From assembly GCA_963691705.1 (NCBI GenBank), contig OY829541.1, forward strand, positions 18,656,564-18,720,563: DNA of 64,000 nt, in the 5' to 3' direction. The stretch is from Viola odorata. Its lineage: Eukaryota > Streptophyta > Magnoliopsida > Malpighiales > Violaceae. The notes under the pieces are model-generated. The model saw only the letters and a list, made by a program, of their open reading frames with translations, searched no databases and was not told the DNA's origin. Positions 55,372-64,000 of this stretch are shown here, in pieces (the first letter of the stretch is position 1; every line of letters starts with the position of its first letter). A program made the position numbers and the translations under genes.

Positions 55372-56624
55372 GCATGCCCAAACGGCATGTCAATTTCTTA
55401 ATTTCAATTTCTAAACCATGCCTAATCGGCATGTCAAATTTCAATTTCTAATCCATGCCCAAACGGCATGTCAATTTCATAATTTCAATTTCTAAACCAT
55501 GCCCAACGGCATGTCAACTTTCAATTTCAATTTCTAGACCATGCCCAATCGGCATGTCGAATTTCATAACTTCAATTTCTAAACCATGCCCAACGGCATG
55601 TCAAATTTCAATTTCAATTTCTAGACCATGACCAATCAGCATGTCAAATTTCATAACTTCAATTTCTAAATCATGCCCAACGGCATGTCAAATTTCAATT
55701 TCAATTTCTAGACCATGCCCAACGGCATGTCACATTCTAATTTCTAATCAATGCCCAAACGGCATGTCAATTTCATAATTTCAATTTCTAAACCATGCCC
55801 AATCGGCATGTCAAATTTCAATTTCTAATCCATGCCCAAACGGCATGTCAATTTCATAATTTCAATTTCTAAACCATGCCCAACGGCATGTCAACTTTCA
55901 ATTTCAATTTTTATACCATGACCAATCGGCATGTCAAATTTCATAACTTCAATTTCTAAACCATGCCCAACGACATGTCACATTCCAATTTCTAATCCAT
56001 GCCCAAACGGCATGTCAATTTCATAATTTCAATTTCTAAACCATGCCTAATCGGCATGTCAAATTTCAATTTCTAATCCATGCCCAAACGGTATGTCAAT
56101 TTCATAATTTCAATTTCTAAACCATGCCCAACGGCATGTCGACTTTCAATTTCAATTTCTAGACCATACCCAATCGGCATGTCGAATTTCATAACTTCTA
56201 TTTCTAAACCATGCCCAACGGCATGTCAAATTTCAATTTCAATTTCTAGACCATGACCAATCGGCATGTCAAATTTCATAACTTCAATTTCTAAACGATG
56301 CCCAACGGCATGTCAAATTTCAATTTCTAATCCATGCCCAAACGGCATGTCAATTTCATAATTTCAATTTCTAAACCATGCCCAACGGCATGTCAAGTTT
56401 CAATTTCAATTTCTAGACCATGCCCGACGGCATGTCGACTTTCAATTTGAATTTCTAGACCATGCCCAATCGGCATGTAAAATTTCATAACTTCAATTTC
56501 TAAACCATACCCAACGGCATGTCAAATTTCAATTTCAATTTCTAGACCATGCCCAACGGCATGTCAAATTTCAATTTCAATTTCTAGACCATGCCTAACG
56601 GCATGTCACATTTCAATTTCTAAT
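55372..56624. repeat. Higher-order repeat copy lacking four monomers
   Basis: The copy is 1,253 bp, 167 bp short of 1,420. Units 19-22 (42+45+36+44 = 167 bp) are missing. The 44-bp unit at the joint (56,078-56,121) carries a GGTATG right arm and stands for both unit 18 and unit 22. Confidence 0.85.
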
Positions 56625-59157
56625 GCATGCCCAAACGGCATGTCAATTTCTTAATTTCAATTTCTAAACCATGCCTAATCGGCATGTCAAATTTCAATTT
56701 CTAATCCATGCCCAAACGGCATGTCAATTTCATAATTTCAATTTCTAAACCATGCCCAACGGCATGTCAACTTTCAATTTCAATTTCTAGACCATGCCCA
56801 ATCGGCATGTCGAATTTCATAACTTCAATTTCTAAACCATGCCCAACGGCATGTCAAATTTCAATTTCAATTTCTTGACCATGCCCAACGGCATGTCACA
56901 TTCCAATTTCTAATCCATGCCCAAACGGCATGTCAATTTCATAATTTCAATTTCTAAGCCATGCCCAACGGCATGTCAACTTTCAATTTCAATTTCTAGA
57001 CCATGCCCGACGGCATGTCAACTTTCAATTTCAATTTCTAGACCATGCCCAATCGGCATGTAAAATTTCATAACTTCAATTTCTAAACCATACCCAACGG
57101 CATGTCAAATTTCAATTTCTAATCCATGCCCAAACGGCATGTCAAATTTCATAACTTCAATTTCTAAACCATGCCCAACGGCATGTCAAATTTCAATTTC
57201 AATTTCTTGACCATGCCCAACGGCATGTCACATTCCAATTTCTAATCCATGCCCAAACGGCATGTCAATTTCAAAATTTCAATTTCTAAGCCATGCCCAA
57301 CGGCATGTCAACTTTCAATTTCAATTTCTAGACCATGCCCGACGGCTTGTCAACTTTCAATTTCAATTTCTAGACCATGCCCAATCGGCATGTAAAATTT
57401 CATAACTTCAATTTCTAAACCATACCCAACGGCATGTCAAATTTCAATTTCTAATCCATGCCCAAACGGCATGTCAAATTTCATAACTTCAATTTCTAGA
57501 CCATGCCCAACGGCATGACAAATTTCAATTTCAATTTCTAGACCATGCCCAACGGCATGTCAAATTCCAATTTCTAATCCATGCCCAAACGGCATGTCAA
57601 TTTCATAATTTCAATTTGTAAACCATGCCCAATCGGCATGTCAAATTTCAATTTCTAATCCATGCCCAAACGGCATGTCAATTTCATAATTTCAATTTCT
57701 AAACCATGCCCAACGGCATGTCAACTTTCAATTTCAATTTCTAGACCATGCCCAATCGGCATGTCGAATTTCATAACTTCAATTTCTAAACCATGCCCAA
57801 CGGCATGTCAAATTTCAATTTCAATTTCTAGACCATGACCAATCAGCATGTCAAATTTCATAACTTCAATTTCTAAACCATGCCCAACGGCATGTCAAAT
57901 TTCAATTTCAATTTCTAGACCATGCCCAACGGCATGTCACATTCCAATTTCTAATCAATGCCCAAACGGCATGTCAATTTCATAATTTCAATTTCTAAAC
58001 CATGCCCAATCGGCATGTCAAATTTCAATTTCTAATCCATGCCCAAACGGCATGTCAATTTCATAATTTCAATTTCTAAACCATGCCCAACGGCATGTCA
58101 ACTTTCAATTTCAATTTCTATACCATGACCAATCGGCATGTCAAATTTCATAACTTCAATTTCTAAACCATGCCCAACGGCATGTCACATTCCAATTTCT
58201 AATCCATGCCCAAACGGCATGTCAATTTCATAATTTCAATTTCTAAACCATGCCTAATCGGCATGTCAAATTTCAATTTCTAATCCATGCCCAAACGGCA
58301 TGTCAATTTCATAATTTCAATTTCTAAACCATGCCCAACGGCATGTCGACTTTCAATTTCAATTTCTAGACCATGCCCAATCGGCATGTCGAATTTCATA
58401 ACTTCAATTTCTAAACCATGCCCAACGGCATGTCAAATTTCAATTTCAATTTCTAGACCATGACCAATCGGCATGTCAAATTTCATAACTTCAATTTCTA
58501 AACGATGCCCAACGGCATGTCAAATTTCAATTTCTAATCCATGCCCAAACGGCATGTCAAATTTCATAACTTCAATTTCTAGACCATGCCCAACGGCATG
58601 ACAAATTTCAATTTCAATTTCTAGACCATGCCCAACGGCATGTCAAATTCCAATTTCTAATCCATGCCCAAACGGCATGTCAATTTCATAATTTCAATTT
58701 CTAAACCATGCCCAATCGGCATGTCAAATTTCAATTTCTAATCCATGCCCAAACGGCATGTCAATTTCATAATTTCAATTTCTAGACCATGCCCATTCGG
58801 CATGTCGAATTTCATAACTTCAATTTCTAAACCATGCCCAACGGCATGTCAAATTTCAATTTCAATTTCTAGACCATGTCCAATCAGCATGTCAAATTTC
58901 ATAACTTCAATTTCTAAATCATGCCCAACGGCATGTCAAATTTCAATTTCAATTTCTAGACCATGCCCAACGGCATGTCACATTCCAATTTCTAATCAAT
59001 GCCCAAACGGCATGTCAATTTCATAATTTCAATTTCTAAACCATGCCCAATCGGCATGTCAAATTTCAATTTCTAATCCATGCCCAAACGGCATGTCAAT
59101 TTCATAATTTCAATTTCTAAACCATGCCCAACGGCATGTCAACTTTCAATTTCAATT
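56625..59157. repeat. 2.5-kb zone E block inside zone F (right copy)
   Basis: This is the counterpart of 41,393-43,925 at a constant offset of 15,232. It differs by scattered substitutions, for example AATTTGTAAACC near 57,618, GGCTTGTC near 57,345 and CCCATTCGG near 58,795. It is flanked on both sides by the 1,420-bp family. Confidence 0.78.
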
Positions 59158-62100
59158 TCTATACCATGACCAATCGGCATGTCAAATTTCATAACTTCAA
59201 TTTCTAAACCATGCCCAACGACATGTCACATTCCAATTTCTAATCCATGCCCAAACGGCATGTCAATTTCATAATTTCAATTTCTAAACCATGCCTAATC
59301 GGCATGTCAAATTTCAATTTCTAATCCATGCCCAAACGGCATGTCAATTTCATAATTTCAATTTCTAAACCATGCCCAACGGCATGTCGACTTTCAATTT
59401 CAATTTCTAGACCATACCCAATCGGCATGTCGAATTTCATAACTTCTATTTCTAAACCATGCCCAACGGCATGTCAAATTTCAATTTCAATTTCTAGACC
59501 ATGACCAATCGGCATGTCAAATTTCATAACTTCAATTTCTAAACGATGCCCAACGGCATGTCAAATTTCAATTTCTAATCCATGCCCAAACGGCATGTCA
59601 ATTTCATAATTTCAATTTCTAAACCATGCCCAACGGCATGTCAAGTTTCAATTTCAATTTCTCGACCATGCCCGACGGCATGTCGACTTTCAATTTGAAT
59701 TTCTAGACCATGCCCAATCGGCATGTAAAATTTCATAACTTCAATTTCTAAACCATACCCAACGGCATGTCAAATTTCAATTTCAATTTCTAGACCATGC
59801 CCAACGGCATGTCAAATTTCAATTTCAATTTCTAGACCATGCCCAACGGCATGTCACATTTCAATTTCTAATGCATGCCCAAACGGCATGTCAATTTCTT
59901 AATTTCAATTTCTAAACCATGCCTAATCGGCATGTCAAATTTCAATTTCTAATCCATGCCCAAACGGCATGTCAATTTCATAATTTCAATTTCTAAACCA
60001 TGCCCAACGGCATGTCAACTTTCAATTTCAATTTCTAGACCATGCCCAATCGGCATGTCGAATTTCATAACTTCAATTTCTAAACCATGCCCAACGGCAT
60101 GTCAAATTTCAATTTCAATTTCTAGACCATGACCAATCAGCATGTCAAATTTCATAACTTCAATTTCTAAATCATGCCCAACGGCATGTCAAATTTCAAT
60201 TTCAATTTCTAGACCATGCCCAACGGCATGTCACATTCTAATTTCTAATCAATGCCCAAACGGCATGTCAATTTCATAATTTCAATTTCTAAACCATGCC
60301 CAATCGGCATGTCAAATTTCAATTTCTAATCCATGCCCAAACGGCATGTCAATTTCATAATTTCAATTTCTAAACCATGCCCAACGGCATGTCAACTTTC
60401 AATTTCAATTTTTATACCATGACCAATCGGCATGTCAAATTTCATAACTTCAATTTCTAAACCATGCCCAACGACATGTCACATTCCAATTTCTAATCCA
60501 TGCCCAAACGGCATGTCAATTTCATAATTTCAATTTCTAAACCATGCCTAATCGGCATGTCAAATTTCAATTTCTAATCCTTGCCCAAACGGTATGTCAA
60601 TTTCATAATTTCAATTTCTAAACCATGCCCAACGGCATGTCGACTTTCAATTTCAATTTCTAGACCATACCCAATCGGCATGTCGAATTTCATAACTTCA
60701 ATTTCTAAACCATGCCCAACGGCATGTCAAATTTCAATTTCAATTTCTAGACCATGACCAATCAGCATGTCAAATTTCATAACTTCAATTTCTAAATCAT
60801 GCCCAACGGCATGTCAAATTTCAATTTCAATTTCTAGACCATGCCCAACGGCATGTCACATTCTAATTTCTAATCAATGCCCAAACGGCATGTCAATTTC
60901 ATAATTTCAATTTCTAAACCATGCCCAATCGGCATGTCAAATTTCAATTTCTAATCCATGCCCAAACGGCATGTCAATTTCATAATTTCAATTTCTAAAC
61001 CATGCCCAACGGCATGTCAACTTTCAATTTCAATTTTTATACCATGACCAATCGGCATGTCAAATTTCATAACTTCAATTTCTAAACCATGCCCAACGAC
61101 ATGTCACATTCCAATTTCTAATCCATGCCCAAACAGCATGTCAATTTCATAATTTCAATTTCTAAACCATGCCTAATCGGCATGTCAAATTTCAATTTCT
61201 AATCCATGCCCAAACGGCATGTCAATTTCATAATTTCAATTTCTAAACCATGCCCAACGGCATGTCAACTTTCAATTTCAATTTTTATACCATGACCAAT
61301 CGGCATGTCAAATTTCATAACTTCAATTTCTAAACCATGCCCAACGACATGTCACATTCCAATTTCTAATCCATGCCCAAACGGCATGTCAATTTCATAA
61401 TTTCAATTTCTAAACCATGCCCAACGGCATGTCGACTTTCAATTTCAATTTCTAGACCATACCCAATCGGCATGTCGAATTTCATAACTTCTATTTCTAA
61501 ACCATGCCCAACGGCATGTCAAATTTCAATTTCAATTTCTAGACCATGACCAATCGGCATGTCAAATTTCATAACTTCAATTTCTAAACGATGCCCAACG
61601 GCATGTCAAATTTCAATTTCTAATCCATGCCCAAACGGCATGTCAATTTCATAATTTCAATTTCTAAACCATGCCCAACGGCATGTCAAGTTTCAATTTC
61701 AATTTCTAGACCATGCCCGACGGCATGTCACATTCTAATTTCTAATCAATGCCCAAACGGCATGTCAATTTCATAATTTCAATTTCTAAACCATGCCCAA
61801 TCGGCATGTCAAATTTCAATTTCTAATCCATGCCCAAACGGCATGTCAATTTCATAATTTCAATTTCTAAACCATGCCCAACGGCATGTCAACTTTCAAT
61901 TTCAATTTTTATACCATGACCAATCGGCATGTCAAATTTCATAACTTCAATTTCTAAACCATGCCCAACGACATGTCACATTCCAATTTCTAATCCATGC
62001 CCAAACAGCATGTCAATTTCATAATTTCAATTTCTAAACCATGCCTAATCGGCATGTCAAATTTCAATTTCTAATCCATGCCCAAACGGCATGTCAATTT

Positions 62101-62789
62101 CATAATTTCAATTTCTAAACCATGCCCAACGGCATGTCAACTTTCAATTTCAATTTTTATACCATGACCAATCGGCATGTCAAATTTCATAACTTCAATT
62201 TCTAAACCATGCCCAACGACATGTCACATTCCAATTTCTAATCCATGCCCAAACGGCATGTCAATTTCATAATTTCAATTTCTAAACCATGCCCAACGGC
62301 ATGTCGACTTTCAATTTCAATTTCTAGACCATACCCAATCGGCATGTCGAATTTCATAACTTCTATTTCTAAACCATGCCCAACGGCATGTCAAATTTCA
62401 ATTTCAATTTCTAGACCATGACCAATCGGCATGTCAAATTTCATAACTTCAATTTCTAAACGATGCCCAACGGCATGTCAAATTTCAATTTCTAATCCAT
62501 GCCCAAACGGCATGTCAATTTCATAATTTCAATTTCTAAACCATGCCCAACGGCATGTCAAGTTTCAATTTCAATTTCTAGACCATGCCCGACGGCATGT
62601 CGACTTTCAATTTGAATTTCTAGACCATGCCCAATCGGCATGTAAAATTTCATAACTTCAATTTCTAAACCATACCCAACGGCATGTCAAATTTCAATTT
62701 CAATTTCTAGACCATGCCCAACGGCATGTCAAATTTCAATTTCAATTTCTAGACCATGCCCAACGGCATGTCACATTTCAATTTCTAAT
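59158..62789. repeat. Rearranged higher-order repeat copies
   Basis: The array returns to the zone F family. The spacing between GCATGCCC marks at 59,873 and 62,790 is 2,917 bp rather than 2,840, with a jump near 60,690 and a chimeric joint at 61,711. Confidence 0.78.
61711..61746 (+). repeat. Chimeric monomer joining units 30 and 9 of the repeat
   Basis: The unit starts CCATGCCCGACGG like unit 30 but continues CACATTCTAATTTCTAAT like unit 9, giving a 36-bp hybrid. It is followed by units 10, 11 and 12 in normal order. The switch lies in the shared CGGCATGTCA. Confidence 0.87.
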
Positions 62790-64000
62790 GCATGCCCAAA
62801 CGGCATGTCAATTTCTTAATTTCAATTTCTAAACCATGCCTAATCGGCATGTCAAATTTCAATTTCTAATCCATGCCCAAACGGCATGTCAATTTCATAA
62901 TTTCAATTTCTAAACCATGCCCAACGGCATGTCAACTTTCAATTTCAATTTCTAGACCATGCCCAATCGGCATGTCGAATTTCATAACTTCAATTTCTAA
63001 ACCATGCCCAACGGCATGTCAAATTTCAATTTCAATTTCTAGACCATGACCAATCAGCATGTCAAATTTCATAACTTCAATTTCTAAATCATGCCCAACG
63101 GCATGTCAAATTTCAATTTCAATTTCTAGACCATGCCCAACGGCATGTCACATTCTAATTTCTAATCAATGCCCAAACGGCATGTCAATTTCATAATTTC
63201 AATTTCTAAACCATGCCCAATCGGCATGTCAAATTTCAATTTCTAATCCATGCCCAAACGGCATGTCAATTTCATAATTTCAATTTCTAAACCATGCCCA
63301 ACGGCATGTCAACTTTCAATTTCAATTTTTATACCATGACCAATCGGCATGTCAAATTTCATAACTTCAATTTCTAAACCATGCCCAATCGGCATGTCAA
63401 ATTTCAATTTCTAATCCATGCCCAAACGGCATGTCAATTTCATAATTTCAATTTCTAAACCATGCCCAACGGCATGTCAACTTTCAATTTCAATTTTTAT
63501 ACCATGACCAATCGGCATGTCAAATTTCATAACTTCAATTTCTAAACCATGCCCAACGACATGTCACATTCCAATTTCTAATCCATGCCCAAACGGCATG
63601 TCAATTTCATAATTTCAATTTCTAAACCATGCCTAATCGGCATGTCAAATTTCAATTTCTAATCCATGCCCAAACGATATGTCAATTTCATAATTTCAAT
63701 TTCTAAACCATGCCCAACGGCATGTCGACTTTCAATTTCAATTTCTAGACCATACCCAATCGGCATGTCGAATTTCATAACTTCTATTTCTAAACCATGC
63801 CCAACGGCATGTCAAATTTCAATTTCAATTTCTAGACCATGACCAATCGGCATGTCAAATTTCATAACTTCAATTTCTAAACGATGCCCAACGGCATGTC
63901 AAATTTCAATTTCTAATCCATGCCCAAACGGCATGTCAATTTCATAATTTCAATTTCTAAACCATGCCCAACGGCATGTCAAGTTTCAATTTCAATTTCT
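62790..64000. repeat. Higher-order repeat copy cut by the window end
   Basis: This copy starts with the GCATGCCC unit and follows the standard order, with changes near 63,390 (CCCAATCGG where CCCAACGAC is expected) and CGATATG near 63,677. The window ends inside the equivalent of unit 29. Confidence 0.85.

Larger units (their letters stand above)
1..64000. repeat. Satellite DNA array, about 42-bp palindrome-cored monomer
   Basis: The window consists entirely of head-to-tail copies of a short unit, all in the same orientation. Each unit starts CCATGCCC, carries the inverted repeat CATGCC/GGCATG around a 4-5 base loop, and ends in an AT-rich spacer. I saw no reversed unit, no unrelated insertion and no unique sequence. 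GC content is about 34-38% per unit, counted on exemplar 44- and 42-bp units. The array runs off both ends of the window. Uninterrupted satellite of this size is typical of centromeric or other heterochromatic regions in eukaryotes; that assignment is inference. No gene-free gap needs separate description because all positions are satellite. Confidence 0.97.
43926..64000. repeat. Zone F, 1,420/1,421-bp higher-order repeat family
   Basis: Units here carry marks absent from zones A-D: AACTTCTATTTC, TTTTTATACC, TCTCGACC, and GCATGCCC followed by TTCTTAATTTC. The GCATGCCC mark lies at 45,847, 48,060, 49,480, 51,110, 52,531, 53,952, 55,372, 56,625, 59,873 and 62,790. Spacings of 1,420-1,421 bp occur four times; the other spacings are explained by gains and losses of whole units. 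Confidence 0.88.

Noticed and set aside
1..64000. CRISPR array
   Set aside because: Palindromic cores at regular spacing resemble repeats and spacers, but the spacers are near-identical AT-rich hexamer sequence, units occur in five lengths, and there are no cas genes or leader.
1..64000. Telomeric repeat
   Set aside because: The ATTTCA-like hexamers are not any known telomere motif and occur only as short spacers between cores.
1..64000. Transposon or retroelement insertion
   Set aside because: I looked for stretches lacking CATG cores for more than about 60 bases, target-site duplications or terminal repeats, and saw none.

Overview
The whole 64,000-base window is one uninterrupted satellite DNA array. 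I find no protein-coding gene, RNA gene, mobile element, CRISPR locus or single-copy sequence on either strand. The window opens and closes inside a repeat unit, so the array is longer than the window at both ends. This is the kind of sequence found in centromeric, pericentromeric or subtelomeric heterochromatin of a eukaryotic chromosome, such as a plant or an animal. Nothing here identifies the species, and I do not recognise the satellite as a named family.

The basic unit averages about 42 bp, which implies roughly 1,530 units (an estimate from 1,421 bp per 34 units). Each unit has two parts. The first is a short palindromic core, CATGCC - loop - GGCATG. The second is a G-poor AT-rich spacer built from ATTTCA-like hexamers. 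Five main length classes recur: 36, 37, 42, 44 and 45 bp. They differ in loop (CAAC, CAAAC or CAATC), in number of spacer hexamers and in unit ending (TAGA, TAAA or TAAT). Classes follow each other in preferred order, so the array has a grammar rather than a random mix.

Layout: (A) 1-11,290, two near-identical copies of a 5.66-kb block. (B) 11,291-15,404, a partial third copy with a 1,866-bp tandem duplication. (C) 15,405-about 19,140, a block with 1,417- and 1,359-bp periods, followed by a scrambled stretch to about 19,840. (D) about 19,840-38,310, a return of the zone A family with a 3,188-bp triplication, a 1,328-bp duplication and a 1,093-bp offset repeat. (E) 38,310-43,925, a 2,458-bp offset repeat. 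(F) 43,926-64,000, a distinct 34-unit higher-order repeat of 1,420/1,421 bp, interrupted at about 56.6-59.2 kb by a block matching zone E.

Every block points to local amplification, deletion and recombination between units. Many of the breakpoints I could place fall inside a unit, several of them in or next to the palindromic core. The many short open reading frames (up to 164 codons) are by-products of unit lengths that are multiples of three and are not genes. The most interesting content is therefore structural: the coupling of core loop to spacer length, the nested higher-order repeats, the chimeric breakpoint units, and a mosaic history that can be read from shared private variants.
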